The translations under genes were made by a program, and so were the position numbers. The notes under the pieces were generated by a model. That model was not told the DNA's origin, searched no databases, and worked only from the letters and a program-made list of their open reading frames with translations. 63,016 nt of DNA from Snodgrassella sp. CFCC 13594 (GTDB lineage Bacteria > Pseudomonadota > Gammaproteobacteria > Burkholderiales > Neisseriaceae). This document shows positions 40,212-52,956 of this stretch, in pieces. The stretch lies in NCBI RefSeq assembly GCF_001590725.1, contig NZ_LQXR01000014.1:1-63016 (forward strand), read 5' to 3'. The stretch's first letter is position 1. Every line of letters starts with the position of its first letter.

Positions 40212-40957
40212 CTAATGCTCAATTTGCTGCAAAAAACTTTTGGTTAACGCTTCCCGTGGGCGCAAAAATAATTGCTCGGGTTCACCTTCTTCCACCACTT
40301 TACCCTCAGCCATCAACACCACATGATCGGCCACATCGCGGGCAAAGTGAATTTCATGAGTCACCACCACCATGGTCCAACCTTCGTCAGCCAAATCCTT
40401 AATGATGTGCAAAATGCCTTGCACTAACTCTGGATCGAGCGCCGAAGTAGGCTCATCAAACAACATTAAAGCCGGCTTAATGGCCAGCGCCCGGGCAATC
40501 CCCACACGCTGCTGCTGCCCGCCCGAAAGCTGGAATGGATACAAATTCGCTTTATCGGCCAAGCCCACTTTAGCCAGCAATGCCAAGCTTCGGCACGCAC
40601 CTCCGCCAGCGAGCGTTTTTGTACGGTCAATGGCCCTTCCATCACATTTTGTAAAGCCGTCTTATGTGGAAATAAATTATATTGCTGAAAAACCATACCC
40701 GATTGACGACGCAATGCCAACAAATCGGACGCAGGCAACGGTTTGCTGAAATCAATGTGTAATACCGGTTGATCAGTAAAGTCTAAGGTGCCCGCTTCCG
40801 GTATTTCCAAGCCATTTAAGCAGCGCAATAAAGTGGTTTTTCCTGAACCTGAAGGCCCCAAAACTACCACCACTTGGCCCTTATCCACACTCAAATCAAT
40901 ACCATGCAAAATGGTATGCTCGCCAAACGTTTTGTGAATATTGCGTGCACGAATCAT
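40212..40957 (-). CDS. Polar amino acid ABC transporter ATPase, frame broken by one missing base
   Basis: Energises the importer made with the next two genes. Frame one has Walker [21 protein letters not shown] and the Q-loop QQYNLFPH. Frame two has the signature [16 protein letters not shown], Walker [14 protein letters not shown] and the switch His in VVVTHE. They join at 40585-40586, where GAAGCTTTGGCA has lost one T. Restored length is 248 residues, typical of this subfamily. Last gene of a three-gene operon. Confidence 0.93.
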
Positions 40958-40969
40958 GCTCTCATCCTG

Positions 40970-41689
40970 TTATTTAGCCACATAGCGATCCAACCGCTTT
41001 TCCAAACGTGCTTGTACCGCAAACAATACCCAACAAAATAGCCAATAGACCAAACCGGCCTCAATAAACACCGGCAAAAAATCATATGCCCGATTGGCCA
41101 CCTGCTGCGCCTGACGAAATAATTCCGTTACCGTCACCACAGCAGCCAAAGATGTGTCTTTAAACAAACCGATAAACGTATTCGACAAAGGAGGTACTGC
41201 CACTCGGCAAGCCTGCGGCATAATGATGCGTCGGAATGCCTGCATATAGGTCATGCCGATGGCAAACCCAGCCTCCCATTGCCCTTTAGGCACAGACAAA
41301 ATGGCCGCACGAACGGTTTCCGATGCATAAGCACCCACATTCAGAGAAAAGCCGATAATGGCAGTGGGAATCGGGTTAAGCTCAATACCAACGGCAGGCA
41401 ACCCATAAAACACCACCATCAATTGAACCAGCATGGGCGTTCCGCGGATCACCGAAATGTAAACGCGCACCAAGGCCAATAACATCCGATGGAGTAGCCC
41501 ACGCACAGGCATTATCCGCAACAAGGCCACGCCAACGGCAATCAGCATCCCCAAAATAAATGAAGCCAGCGCCAAAGGCACCGACACCAAGAAACCAGCC
41601 TTGACCATAGGCCAAAACGCGCTGATCACCAGATCAGCGCGTGCCGGCGACATAAAAGGCAGAGCCGCCAATAAGTCAGTCAAACTCAT
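40970..41689 (-). CDS. Polar amino acid ABC transporter permease
   Basis: A 239-residue permease of the HisMQ type with about five helices. Features are [20 protein letters not shown] near residue 95, the EAA loop region ([20 protein letters not shown]) and the [19 protein letters not shown] stretch. Most similar in layout to cystine/cysteine importers (YecS/TcyL), though substrate is not proven. The start overlaps the upstream stop in an ATGA junction. Confidence 0.93.
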   Translation of the reverse strand: MSLTDLLAALPFMSPARADLVISAFWPMVKAGFLVSVPLALASFILGMLIAVGVALLRIMPVRGLLHRMLLALVRVYISVIRGTPMLVQLMVVFYGLPAVGIELNPIPTAIIGFSLNVGAYASETVRAAILSVPKGQWEAGFAIGMTYMQAFRRIIMPQACRVAVPPLSNTFIGLFKDTSLAAVVTVTELFRQAQQVANRAYDFLPVFIEAGLVYWLFCWVLFAVQARLEKRLDRYVAK

Positions 41690-42519
41690 TTAACGCTCAC
41701 GTCTTCACCAAAGAACTGCTCACCCAGTTTTTTCAGTGTACCGTCTGCGCGTAATTCATCCACGGCCTGGCTGATTTTTTTGAGTGCTGCTTCATTGCCT
41801 TTGTTCACAATAAAGCCCGAACCCAATTTTTCATCCGCACCCGAACGCCAAGCCACTTGTAAACCAGAGTTGGGGTTTTTCTTCAAGTAATCCAGAAAGG
41901 CCAAAGAATCATTGAGTGTAACGTCAGCACGTTTTTGCTGCACCAGCGTAATGGCTTGGGCCATACCGTCAACGGGTACCACAGTCGCACCTGCCTTAGT
42001 GGCCATCTCGCCATAATTGCTGCTCAATGTTTGCGCTGCTTTTAGGCCTTTGATATCGGCGACGGTTTTTACTCGGTTATCACCCACTCGCGTTAATGCC
42101 ATGGGACCTGAATAACTGTAATCGGAAGATTTATCAAATGTGGCCTGACGCTCCGGCGTGGTCAAAGCGACTTGATTGGCCACCACATCAAAACGGCCAC
42201 CTTTCAAACCAGCCAGCATGGCATCCCACTGGGTTTCTTCAAATTTCACTTTGATGCCCAGTTTTTGAGCCACGGCACGGGTGACTTCCACGTCATAGCC
42301 CGTGAGTTTGCCACTTTCATCATGATACGTAAAAGGGGCATAAGTGCCTTCAGTACCCACCGAAATGGTGCCATGTTGTTCAATGCGTTCTTGCAGGCTG
42401 CCTGCAACTGCTGAAGTGGTTGATGCCGCAGAGGATGCTGAGGTTGAGCCTGCTTCTTTACCAGAGCATGCCGCCAACAAAACCGCAGTGGCGGCCAAAG
42501 CAAAAAGTTTACGGGTCAT
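41686..42519 (-). CDS. Amino acid ABC transporter substrate-binding lipoprotein
   Basis: A 277-residue family 3 binding protein and first gene of the importer operon. Lipobox LLAAC (Cys near 18) is followed by a Ser/Ala-rich linker. The domain has [39 protein letters not shown] and [20 protein letters not shown], which resemble cystine-binding FliY/TcyJ. The region 42520-42700 upstream presumably holds the promoter. Confidence 0.92.
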   Translation of the reverse strand: MTRKLFALAATAVLLAACSGKEAGSTSASSAASTTSAVAGSLQERIEQHGTISVGTEGTYAPFTYHDESGKLTGYDVEVTRAVAQKLGIKVKFEETQWDAMLAGLKGGRFDVVANQVALTTPERQATFDKSSDYSYSGPMALTRVGDNRVKTVADIKGLKAAQTLSSNYGEMATKAGATVVPVDGMAQAITLVQQKRADVTLNDSLAFLDYLKKNPNSGLQVAWRSGADEKLGSGFIVNKGNEAALKKISQAVDELRADGTLKKLGEQFFGEDVSVK

Positions 42520-42712
42520 ATTTTCTTATCCTTATGATGATGCGGTGGTGGCGGAAAAATTCCTCTGCCGCCTTTTGAGGTGGGTTATTGTACGGGTAAT
42601 CGAGATGGCGACAAAGACGGCTTATTTGTATCGATAGTACCAAAAAGCATAAGCCTCTACACACCACTGAAATGCAGACCAATGCGTTTTCTGCATCCAC
42701 GTTCAGGCAACC

Positions 42713-43362
42713 TCAAACCACATGAAACTCAGCTTGAATATGGCCATGCCAATCCAATCGCACTATATCTCCCGCCTGCAAAGGCCCAACACCGGCTGGG
42801 GTACCGGTGTAAATCACGTCGCCTGCCTGTAAACCATAAATTGTCGATAAATAAGCAATGATCTGCCCAACAGGAAACATCATGTCCACACTATTGCCTT
42901 GTTGGCGAATTTCTCCATTGATGAGCAGGCTAAATTGTTGCTCTTGAATGTCGCCAACCACATCTGGCGCAATAAAATGTGACAGGCAGGCAGCGGTGCG
43001 AAAGCCTTAGCCTTGGTCCAAGGCAATCCTTTTTCCTTACACACAGATTGCACATCGCGAGCAGTCAAATCCAAACCAATGGCATAACCGCCAACATAAC
43101 GCAGGGCGTCTTCAGGGCTCACATGATCAGCATCGGCCTTGATATACACCACCAGTTCACATTCGTGATGCACCGATTCGCTAAATGAAGGCAACACAAT
43201 GGCCTCACCTGTTTGTGCCAATGCTGAGGTCGGTTTCATAAACACCACCGGTTCTGTTGGCAAGGCATTGTTGAGTTCTTTAATATGCTCGGTATAGTTG
43301 CGACCAATACAAAAGATATTGCCCAAAGGCATGGTTTGTCCGTTGACTTGTATGGTTTTCAT
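42713..43362 (-). CDS. Fumarylacetoacetate hydrolase family protein, frame broken by one missing base
   Basis: FAH-fold enzyme; relatives act as oxaloacetate tautomerases/decarboxylases or acylpyruvate hydrolases. The first frame has GNIFCIGRNYTEHIKEL, the metal-binding HHECELVVYI, and GYAIGLDLTARDVQ. The second frame has VGDIQEQQFSLLINGE and VIYTGTPAGVGPLQAGD. They join at 42985-42986, where GCCCTG reads as GCCTG, giving FAPLPALSHFIAPDVVGD. Restored length is 216 residues. A DUS variant covers the 3' end at 42702-42713. Confidence 0.9.
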
Positions 43363-43577
43363 GATTCACTCTATTTACGGTTGTTTTATACGACACGGTA
43401 ATACCATGGCGTTTCCATTATTGGGGTGTCAGATAGTAACATCGGCTCGCTTGCAAGCGTAACCACGATTCGCCCACAACACAGATAATCGCAAAAACAC
43501 CAATTATGATGCCCAAGTGACAACCCGCCTATTTCAGCAGTACGCCTGCCATCGGCCACACTGCACATGCCATTGAA

Positions 43578-44288
43578 TTATGTGCGCAAGCATATATATG
43601 CGGCAAAACCCAATGCTCGAAAATACGACAAAGGCTGCCTGAAACCCGATTGCGTGGCCAAATCAACCCATTCAAGTTCAGTCAACACAAAAAATTCATG
43701 GGATAGCCGCTGTTTTAATGCCGCTGTAAATTGTTCAGGCAACCCATGTGCCACAGCATACTCCGCCATGGCCGCGCGCTCAGTATCATCGCCTTGCATC
43801 AAATCACACAGCAACAATGGCGCACCCATTTTCGTATGCCGAGCAATACTGCACAAAAATGCCTGCTTTTCCCGCACCCCTGAAATGAAGTGCATGACCA
43901 ACAAACACAGCACCGCATCATAAGGTTCGGACATGGGTAAATCCGCCACCAATCCATGAAAAAAATCCACTTGATGAATGCCTTTTGCCGCACACTTTTG
44001 ACTGGCCATCGCCAACATATCGGCAGAAGTATCCAGTGCAGTAAAGCGCCAATCGGGTCTTTTCTGGGCCAATGCCAAAATCTCTGCGCCAGTGCCCGCC
44101 CCCACCACCAAAACCCGAGCATGCTCGGGCAACCTGGCATGTAAGACAGCAGCACTGACTTCATGTAATACCGTGTAACCCGGTACCAAGGTACTGATGC
44201 GAGCATCGTATTCTGTTGCACCTTGCGCCCCAAAGCGATCCATATCCGATTCCATTCTATTCTGCACACCCTCCATTTTTCGCCTCAT
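43578..44288 (-). CDS. Class I SAM-dependent methyltransferase
   Basis: A methyltransferase of about 225-236 residues. Motif I is VLVVGAGTGAEILALA, the acidic loop ALDTSADMLAMA, and motif IV DAVLCLLVMHFI. The N-terminal stretch MDRFGAQGATEYDARIS resembles small-molecule or tRNA-acting members, but I cannot name the substrate. Several in-frame Met codons exist (44288, 44276, 44255); none has a clear ribosome site. The 215-base gap upstream to the FAH gene holds no convincing gene. Confidence 0.82.
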   Translation of the reverse strand: MRRKMEGVQNRMESDMDRFGAQGATEYDARISTLVPGYTVLHEVSAAVLHARLPEHARVLVVGAGTGAEILALAQKRPDWRFTALDTSADMLAMASQKCAAKGIHQVDFFHGLVADLPMSEPYDAVLCLLVMHFISGVREKQAFLCSIARHTKMGAPLLLCDLMQGDDTERAAMAEYAVAHGLPEQFTAALKQRLSHEFFVLTELEWVDLATQSGFRQPLSYFRALGFAAYICLRT

Positions 44289-44344
44289 TTACTGACCAAT
44301 CATGAAGTTAAACAATGAAGTAAATCAAAACTAAAAGAGCAGTA

Positions 44345-45714
44345 TCAATCTGGCCGAATGGCATCTACCGCTTGCTGCACAGTGTCAACGCCAATCAATT
44401 GCAAATTGGCAAAATCAGCCGCATGGCGTGGCAAATTGGCTTTAGGTACAATCGCGTGGGTAAACCCCAATTTCTCAGCTTCACGCAAACGCTCCTGCCC
44501 GCGTGGCACTGGGCGGATTTCTCCAGACAAGCCTACTTCGCCAAACACCACGGTTTTGTCTGGCAAAGGCCGATTGCGATAACTCGACAGCATCGCCAAC
44601 ATCACCGCCAAATCAGCAGCAGGCTCGGTGATTTTGACCCCACCCACGGCATTCAGAAAGACATCCTGATCAAAACAGGCCACCCCAGCATGCCGATTGA
44701 GTACGGCCAACAACATCGATAACCGATCTTGGGCCAAGCCCACACTCAACCGTTTTGGGGTAAATCCGTGGGCGTCATCAACCAGCGCCTGGATTTCCAC
44801 CAATAAAGGCCGCGAACCCTCTTGGGTCACCAGCACACACGAACCAGCCACATCCCCTCGATAACTCGATAAAAAAATCGCCGATGGATTGGATACGCCT
44901 TTGAGACCCCGCTCGGTCATGGCAAACACACCCAGCTCATTGGCTGCGCCGAAACGATTTTTGATGGCGCGTATCATACGGTAATTGGAGTGGGTATCCC
45001 CTTCAAAATACAACACTGTGTCCACCATGTGCTCCAGCACCCGTGGTCCAGCAATGGCACCATCTTTAGTGACATGCCCCACCAAAATCATGCTGATGCC
45101 TTGTTGTTTGGCCATGCGCGTGAGCTGCGCGGCACATTCGCGCACTTGCGATACCGATCCAGGCGCAGAGGTAATGCTGTCGGAATACATAGTCTGAATG
45201 GAATCAATCACCACCATTTTCGGTTTGTGCTGCAACAACGCAGCACTGATGGCTTCCATGCGAATTTCGGCCAATAAATTAACACCCTCAGCAGCCACAT
45301 CCAAGCGTTGAGCACGCAAAGCCACTTGCTGGCTGATTCTTCACCCGACACATACAAAATGGGTTCGTGTTGCGCCATCAAAGCGACTGTTTGTAGCAGC
45401 AATGTAGATTTACCGATGCCGGGATCTCCGCCCAGTAATATCACCGCTCCATCGACCACTCCCCCACCCAATACCCGATCCAATTCCCCCATGCCGGTGG
45501 GCGTGCGCGGTACCTCAACGGCAGTCACATGCGCCAAATTCTGTACCTGTCCCGCTTCTGCGGCCCATGATTGAAAGCGACCACTCGTCGCCACAGGCAA
45601 TACCACGGTTTCTTCTAATGTATTCCACTCACCGCAATGCGGGCAACGCCCTTGCCACTTGGGTGCGGTGCCACCACAAGCAGTGCATTGATATTGGGTC
45701 TTGCTTTTCACCAT
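44345..45714 (-). CDS. radA: DNA repair protein RadA, frame broken by one missing base
   Basis: RecA-like helicase promoting branch migration; in competent bacteria it extends recombination of imported DNA. The first frame has the zinc finger YQCTACGGTAPKWQGRC with CPHC, and Walker A GGDPGIGKSTLLLQ. The second frame has the VVIDSIQTMYSD Walker B, the RadA KNRFG motif, and the Lon-protease-like C-terminal domain. They join at about 45328, where AGCCAAGTG has lost a C. Restored length is 456 residues, normal. ATG 45714 follows AAGGAA. Confidence 0.94.
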
Positions 45715-45803
45715 AATGATTCCTTTTGTGCGCTGATATGGTAGCAAATTTGCGCACATCCAGGCTGCTTGAAACGAGTTTGCCGCCAGAGCATAACGTC
45801 ACA

Positions 45804-45812
45804 TGATAAAAT
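45804..45812 (+). promoter_or_regulatory. Putative extended -10 for the RsxB-like gene
   Basis: TGA-TAAAAT lies 30 bases before the chosen ATG in the radA/rsxB divergent gap; no convincing -35. Confidence 0.35.
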
Positions 45813-45842
45813 AGCGCTTTGTTTTTGAGGATGGATTGGGCG

Positions 45843-46727
45843 ATGACATCGGTTTGTGCTGACTCCATAGCAGCACTTTTGCCACAAACACAATGCCGTC
45901 AATGCGGTTTTGATGGCTGCACGCCCTATGCCCAAGCATTAAGTGAAGGTTCGGCCGCCATCAATTTGTGTACGCCTGGTGGCGAAGTGGTGATGCAGGA
46001 TTTGGCGCAACTTCTAAACCGCCCGCCACAAGCCTTGGTCCAAGCCAACAAAGCGATAGCGCCCAAAGCCTTGGCATGGATTGATGAAGCCGAGTGCATT
46101 GGCTGCGCTGCCTGCATCAAAGTGTGTCCGGTAGATGCTATTGTGGGTGCTACCAAGCAAATGCACACCGTGTTGGCCGACGAATGCACTGGCTGCGAAC
46201 TGTGCCTACCACCCTGCCCAGTGGATTGTATCGTCATGTCGCCCGTCACCGATGCGTGGTTACCACGGTCGCGCACTTTGGTTGAAGGTGATCATCATCA
46301 GCGTGAAGCAGCTGCGACACAAGCCCGCTTACGTCACCAACACAAACAAAACCGGCTTCGCCGCCAGGCTGAGGCAAAAGCACAGCGCCTAGCTGCCCAA
46401 AAAGCGCAGTTAGCGGCGAAAAAAGCAGCAAACGAAATACCCACCATCATATCTGCAAACAAAGTCAACCCTGCCGAGCTGATTGCCCAAGCCATGGCTC
46501 GGGCACAAAACTTGCAAGCACAGCGACGCGTACCCGACAATCAAGACGAATTTCAGCAACAACAAATCGCCAAGGCACAAGAACGCGCCACATATCGACG
46601 TGCCATGCACGATTTTCAATATGGCAATGCCGATGAAAAAGCCGCCGCACTGACGTATTTGCGCGAATTCAAAGCCAAACAAGCCGAGCAAGAAAACGTG
46701 TCCAAACGATCCCGTAAAAACCGCTGA
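45843..46727 (+). CDS. RnfB/RsxB-like ferredoxin, soluble form with long basic tail
   Basis: Electron carrier with a Fe-S domain (QTQCRQCGFDGCTPYA) and a two-cluster ferredoxin (CIGCAACIKVCPVDA near residue 85 and CTGCELCLPPCPVD near 115). It lacks the N-terminal membrane helix of E. coli RsxB. After residue 150 comes an Arg/Gln/Ala-rich, coiled-coil-like tail of about 140 residues. No other rnf genes are near, so its partners are unknown. I take ATG 45843 as start. It is divergent from radA. Confidence 0.85.
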   Translation: MTSVCADSIAALLPQTQCRQCGFDGCTPYAQALSEGSAAINLCTPGGEVVMQDLAQLLNRPPQALVQANKAIAPKALAWIDEAECIGCAACIKVCPVDAIVGATKQMHTVLADECTGCELCLPPCPVDCIVMSPVTDAWLPRSRTLVEGDHHQREAAATQARLRHQHKQNRLRRQAEAKAQRLAAQKAQLAAKKAANEIPTIISANKVNPAELIAQAMARAQNLQAQRRVPDNQDEFQQQQIAKAQERATYRRAMHDFQYGNADEKAAALTYLREFKAKQAEQENVSKRSRKNR

Positions 46728-46886
46728 ATACCCAGCACCACCAATGGCAAACTTATGGAGCAAATATCGAAAGCGCAAAATTTGCTGTAATTGTTTTTTT
46801 CAGGCAGCATGTTTTTTTGTTGCGCACCCACACCAAGAAACAACTGGCTACGCCAAACGGCGTATTTTAAATACAGGAGATTACCC

Positions 46887-47312
46887 ATGAAAAAAACACG
46901 ATTCATATTATGCACATTCGCTGCGTTTGCGGGCCTTACAGCATGCGCTACTTCAGCACCGACACACGTCAACCCACTTCAAGGCGAGTGGGCCATTACC
47001 GCGATGGATGGCACAAAAGTGACTCAGGACAATTACCGCATTGGCTTCGACCCCAACACCCAGCGCTTCCACGCTTATTTTGGCTGCAACCGCATTATGG
47101 GCAGCTACCAGCAGCAGCAACAAGCTCTGCAATTTGGCCGCGCCGCCAGCACTTTAATGATGTGCACCAATATTCAAGTTGAAAATACGGGCAAAAATAG
47201 CTTGGCCGCGATCCAGACTTGGCGCGTGGTGCCTCATGGCAACGGCCAAAAATTAGAGCTCTTGGATGGTGATCAAAAAGTTCGATTGGAAGCGACTTTC
47301 GCTAACCCTTAA
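46887..47312 (+). CDS. META domain lipoprotein (HslJ type)
   Basis: A 141-residue protein with signal peptide and lipobox LTAC (Cys near 19), followed by a META domain. Family features are LQGEWAITAMDG, IGFDPNTQRFHAYFGCNRI, GSYQ and a TLMMC passage. HslJ in E. coli is heat-inducible and linked to novobiocin resistance; the molecular role is unclear. ATG 46887 follows CAGGAG at proper spacing, better than upstream in-frame Met codons. A large DUS hairpin follows. Confidence 0.88.
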   Translation: MKKTRFILCTFAAFAGLTACATSAPTHVNPLQGEWAITAMDGTKVTQDNYRIGFDPNTQRFHAYFGCNRIMGSYQQQQQALQFGRAASTLMMCTNIQVENTGKNSLAAIQTWRVVPHGNGQKLELLDGDQKVRLEATFANP

Positions 47313-47490
47313 ACAAACAAGCTCACCGTCCATCTTCAGGCCTTGTCTGCCTACAAGCGCGGTCTGCTTATTTTCAACACACATAGAAGTGGGTATTGCC
47401 ATGCCAAGAATAGATGGCAATACATTGACTTTGTAAATGCTTGGCTTAATCGGGCATGTTAATTAAAGTCATTTGATGTGTAAAAAACCT

Positions 47491-47537
47491 AAGGCTGCCT
47501 GAAAAAGAAATCAATCGGTTCTTTTTCAGGCAGCCTT
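47491..47537. terminator. Large DUS-pair hairpin between META gene and argS
   Basis: 19-bp perfect inverted arms (47491-47509 and 47519-47537), extended past the DUS by AAAAGAA/TTCTTTT, with a 9-base loop. Lies between convergent genes and looks like a bidirectional terminator. 47313-47490 holds nothing else evident. Confidence 0.8.
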
Positions 47538-47599
47538 AAACACAAATCAACCCAATACACCAGAATGGCTTTAAAGCAATCTGGCATTTAATAAAACAA

Positions 47600-49377
<1,778 letters not shown>

Positions 49378-49566
49378 TCATCAACCCATATACATGCCTG
49401 AAAACAGCTTTTCATGCACATGCATGACACCCTCAACCAAGACAATAGCTAATGCACATCATGGCTGAAACGCAACACATCGAGCTGATTGAAGAAAACC
49501 CAAACCACATACAATTTCGGCATTACATCGGCATCAAAACCAAACCTCGCCACCAACATAAAATGA

Positions 49567-50043
49567 TTAAAATAATCTCATGGATTTACAGGCAGGCACC
49601 CTGGTTGCCACTCGGCTCAAACCCTGTTCGCGATAGCATGATTCCAACATATTTCTTCTGCAATCGGGACAATTCGCCAATATCTCGTCTCTCTGCTCGG
49701 TACTTTTGGCAGCACTGTGCTGGCACAATTTGCGGAAATAATTCCTTTGTTTCTGAGCTTGATTGCTGGAAAGTGGCTTTCCTGACACATCAACCCATTG
49801 CACATTATTAAACGGCTCACTGCTGCGGCATTGCTGCTGCACCATGCGAAGAAATTCATTTTCGCGTTGCCGCTGCTCATCTTTACTGTAGGCAGCGCAA
49901 CGTGATTTTACTTTGCTCACCTCATTGGCCGACCATTGAGGATTGGTCCACCGATATTCTTCATGCGTGGTGTACCCAAAAGGACAACAAGCACCCAGAA
50001 CCAACACCACAATCCCACAGCTCATTATTCGACTCAACATCAT
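49567..50043 (-). CDS. Hypothetical Cys-rich lipoprotein
   Basis: A 158-residue protein with signal peptide and lipobox LGAC followed by a second Cys. The mature part holds about seven more cysteines (for example KSRCAAYS, QQQCRSSE and NCPDCRRNMLESCYRE), suggesting disulfides in the periplasm. No family recognised. ATG 50043 has GGGAGA five bases upstream. The 246 bases between it and argS show no better gene. Confidence 0.75.
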   Translation of the reverse strand: MMLSRIMSCGIVVLVLGACCPFGYTTHEEYRWTNPQWSANEVSKVKSRCAAYSKDEQRQRENEFLRMVQQQCRSSEPFNNVQWVDVSGKPLSSNQAQKQRNYFRKLCQHSAAKSTEQRDEILANCPDCRRNMLESCYREQGLSRVATRVPACKSMRLF

Positions 50044-50183
50044 GCTTTCTCCCAAAATCATTCGCCCATCCCACTCTAGCGTGCATCAGCCATTGAGGCT
50101 CTTCAGCTTACGCACGTTCTCAATAATAAACGACTACGCATATTTACTGGCACCAACCCCTGCCCCAGTCGCGCAGATACGCG

Positions 50184-50189
50184 TATAAT
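50184..50189 (+). promoter_or_regulatory. Putative -10 box for DUF502 gene
   Basis: TATAAT 53 bases upstream of the chosen ATG; an initiation point near 50196 would make the in-frame TTG at 50197 unlikely as start codon. Confidence 0.45.
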
Positions 50190-50241
50190 AAATCGTTTGT
50201 TTAGTCTAAACCGTTGGTTCTCCCACAAGGATAAGCGCGAC

Positions 50242-50955
50242 ATGGCCGCCTCGCCTGCCGATGGCAATCAATTTGCCAAAGCCCTGAAAAAATACATGAT
50301 CACCGGCATTCTGGTATGGCTGCCGGTGATGGTCACCATTTGGGTGATTACCTACATTGTGGGCGCTGCTGACCAATTGGTGAATATTTTACCAGCTCGT
50401 TGGCAACCACAAGCCTTATTCGGCTTTAAGATCCCTGGCTTGGGTTTATTGGCTGCCTTGATTGTGGTGTTTTGTACTGGTATTTTGGCCGCCAATGTAT
50501 TGGGACGAAAACTGATTGCGGGCTGGGATTCGCTAATGGGGCGCATCCCCGTGGTCAAAAGTATTTATTCCAGTGTCAAAAAAGTCAGTGAATCTCTGCT
50601 TTCTGACTCGCGCCAGTCTTTTAAAACCCCAGTTTTGGTGCCTTTTCCGCAACCCAATATCTGGACAGTGGGTTTTGTGTCTGGCCACATACCAGAAAGT
50701 ATTATTGAAGAGCTGGCCCAGACAAATCCCCAAGAAAATACAGCCTATATTTCTGTGTATGTACCCACAACCCCCAACCCCACCGGGGGCTATTACGTAA
50801 TGGTGCGTACCAGCGATGTGCGACCTTTAGACATGAGCGTGGATGAAGCGTTGAAATACGTGATTTCATTAGGCATGGTGCAACCAGAAGAAATGCCGCA
50901 CCCCCAGCAGCCGCAGCTGCCTTTGGCCGAACACACACCAGACAAACCTCTTTAA
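50242..50955 (+). CDS. DUF502 family membrane protein
   Basis: About 237 residues. It has two N-terminal helices (MITGILVWLPVMVTIWVI and LGLLAALIVVFCTGILAANV), then GRIPVVKSIYSSVKKVSE, the FGF-like VPFPQPNIWTVGFVSG, and YISVYVPTTPNPTGGYYVMV. These are all DUF502 hallmarks. Function unknown. It lies directly upstream of aspS, the usual neighbourhood in Betaproteobacteria. ATG 50242 follows AAGGATAAG. Confidence 0.88.
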   Translation: MAASPADGNQFAKALKKYMITGILVWLPVMVTIWVITYIVGAADQLVNILPARWQPQALFGFKIPGLGLLAALIVVFCTGILAANVLGRKLIAGWDSLMGRIPVVKSIYSSVKKVSESLLSDSRQSFKTPVLVPFPQPNIWTVGFVSGHIPESIIEELAQTNPQENTAYISVYVPTTPNPTGGYYVMVRTSDVRPLDMSVDEALKYVISLGMVQPEEMPHPQQPQLPLAEHTPDKPL

Positions 50956-50965
50956 CCTTGATACT

Positions 50966-50988
50966 GGTTTTCAGGCAGCCTGAAAACC
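50966..50988. repeat. Overlapping DUS palindrome upstream of aspS
   Basis: GGTTTTCAGGC-A-GCCTGAAAACC, an 11-bp inverted repeat built from two overlapping uptake cores; no proper loop, so probably not an efficient terminator in the DUF502-aspS gap. Confidence 0.6.
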
Positions 50989-51024
50989 GCAGTAACCTAT
51001 ATTTTGGATGATAAAAGGCAACTT

Positions 51025-52836
51025 ATGCGAACCAATTATTGTGGCTTGATTAACGAGCAATACCTTGACCAAACCGTAACCGTAAAAGGTTGGGTACATC
51101 GCCGCCGCGACCACGGCGGAGTCATCTTCATCGACTTGCGTGATCGCGAAGGCTTGGTGCAAGTCGTGATTGATCCCGATACGCCAGAAGCCTTTGCCAA
51201 AGCGGATTCATCCCGCAATGAATATGTATTGAGCATCACCGGCCGCGTTCGTTCTCGCCCAGATGGCACGAAAAACGATAAAATGATTTCCGGCGGCATT
51301 GAAATTTTGGCTAAGGAAATTGATGTTTTAAACGCGGCCGCCACACCACCATTCCAAATCGACGACGAAAATATCTCTGAAAATGTGCGCTTGGCCAACC
51401 GTGTTATCGACTTGCGCCGCCCCGCCATGCAGCAAAATCTACGCTTGCGCTATCAGGTTACCATGGCCGTGCGCCGCTACCTAGACGGACAAGGCTTCAT
51501 CGACATCGAAACGCCGATGCTAACCCGTTCTACCCCTGAAGGCGCGCGTGATTATTTGGTACCCAGCCGCGTATTCCCGGGCGAATTTTTTGCCCTACCC
51601 CAATCACCACAGCTATTTAAACAATTGCTGATGGTGGCCGGCTTTGACCGCTACTATCAAATCGTGAAGTGCTTCCGCGACGAAGATTTGCGCGCAGACC
51701 GCCAACCCGAATTCACTCAAATCGACTTGGAAACTTCATTTCTCACCGAAGACGAGATCATGGATATTACCGAAGGCATGGCCAAGTCTATTTTCAAAGA
51801 ATCTTTGGGTGTCGACTTAGGTACATTCCCGCGCATGACCTGGACCGATGCCATGTTCCATTATGGCTCTGACAAACCCGACTTGCGCGTCAGCCTAAAA
51901 TTCACCGAATTAACTGATTTGATGAAAACCGAGGCATTCAAAGTATTCCGTGGCGCTGCCGATATGCCCAATGGCCGCGTGGTGGCGTTGCGTATCCCCA
52001 ATGGCGCCAAACTGACGCGTAAGGAAATCGACAGCTACACCGAATTCGTGGGCATTTACGGTGCCAAAGGTTTGGCCTACATCAAAGTAAATGACGTTAC
52101 CAACATCAGCAATGGCGAAGGCAGCGGCTTGCAATCACCGATTGTCAAATTCCTGTCAAACGAAGCTTTACAAGCCATCATCGACAAAACCGAAGCTCAA
52201 AACGGCGACCTCATTTTCTTCGGCGCTGACAAAGCCAAAGTGGTCAATGAAGCCATGGGCGCGTTGCGCATTAAAATTGGTCGCGAGCATGGTGCCGACA
52301 ATGGCTACTTCACCGATGAATGGCGCCCACTCTGGGTTATTGATTTCCCGATGTTTGAATACGACGAAGACGAAAATCGTTGGAGCGCCATGCACCACCC
52401 GTTCACATCACCCAAACCAGGCCATGAAGATTTGATGGAAAGGGATCCTGAGCATTGCTTGGCGCGTGCTTATGACATGGTTTTAAATGGTTGGGAAATT
52501 GGTGGCGGCTCTATCCGTATTCACCGCGCCGATGTACAGGAAAAGGTGTTTGCGGCGCTCAAAATCACACCTGAAGAGCAGCAAAACAAATTCGGCTTCC
52601 TGCTCAACAACCTGAAATTTGGTGCGCCTCCGCATGGTGGCTTGGCCTTTGGCTTGGACCGATTGGTCACACTTATGGCTGGGGCCGAATCCATTCGTGA
52701 CGTGATTGCCTTCCCCAAAACCCAGCGTTCTCAAGACTTGCTGGTGGATGCTCCTAACCATGTGGATGAAAAGCAACTGCGCGAATTGGGTTTGCGCTTG
52801 CGCCAAAAAACACAAACAGAAGAGCCCAAAGCCTGA
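51025..52836 (+). CDS. aspS: Aspartate-tRNA ligase
   Basis: Class II aminoacyl-tRNA synthetase. The 603-residue protein starts [18 protein letters not shown] with the anticodon-binding OB fold ([20 protein letters not shown]). Motif 2 is [20 protein letters not shown]. The bacterial GAD insert follows, then motif 3 [16 protein letters not shown] 51025 is chosen over the upstream TTG because AAAAGG lies at proper spacing. Intact reading frame. Confidence 0.97.
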   Translation: MRTNYCGLINEQYLDQTVTVKGWVHRRRDHGGVIFIDLRDREGLVQVVIDPDTPEAFAKADSSRNEYVLSITGRVRSRPDGTKNDKMISGGIEILAKEIDVLNAAATPPFQIDDENISENVRLANRVIDLRRPAMQQNLRLRYQVTMAVRRYLDGQGFIDIETPMLTRSTPEGARDYLVPSRVFPGEFFALPQSPQLFKQLLMVAGFDRYYQIVKCFRDEDLRADRQPEFTQIDLETSFLTEDEIMDITEGMAKSIFKESLGVDLGTFPRMTWTDAMFHYGSDKPDLRVSLKFTELTDLMKTEAFKVFRGAADMPNGRVVALRIPNGAKLTRKEIDSYTEFVGIYGAKGLAYIKVNDVTNISNGEGSGLQSPIVKFLSNEALQAIIDKTEAQNGDLIFFGADKAKVVNEAMGALRIKIGREHGADNGYFTDEWRPLWVIDFPMFEYDEDENRWSAMHHPFTSPKPGHEDLMERDPEHCLARAYDMVLNGWEIGGGSIRIHRADVQEKVFAALKITPEEQQNKFGFLLNNLKFGAPPHGGLAFGLDRLVTLMAGAESIRDVIAFPKTQRSQDLLVDAPNHVDEKQLRELGLRLRQKTQTEEPKA

Positions 52837-52864
52837 TTCACTGCGACATCATTGTGCTGCATCC

Positions 52865-52895
52865 AAGCTGCCTGAATGACATCAGGCAGCTTTTT
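52865..52895 (+). terminator. DUS-derived terminator after aspS
   Basis: 11-bp stem (52865-52875 with 52882-52892), 6-base loop and T run, 28 bases past the stop. Confidence 0.82.
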
Positions 52896-52956
52896 ATTGT
52901 CTTGTGTTATGTTGTACCCTATTCACTAATGCCCCATTGAAGAAAGTTTGGTGCCC

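Noticed and set aside
43386..43568. Coding-like hydrophobic stretch between the FAH and methyltransferase genes
   Set aside because: A frame reading GIIIGVFAIICVVG looks membrane-like but is only about 35 codons long between stops with no start or ribosome site.
49452..49811. Plus-strand 119-codon ORF between argS and the Cys-rich lipoprotein
   Set aside because: Most of it is antisense to the lipoprotein gene, which has a signal peptide, lipobox and ribosome site; the ORF has none.
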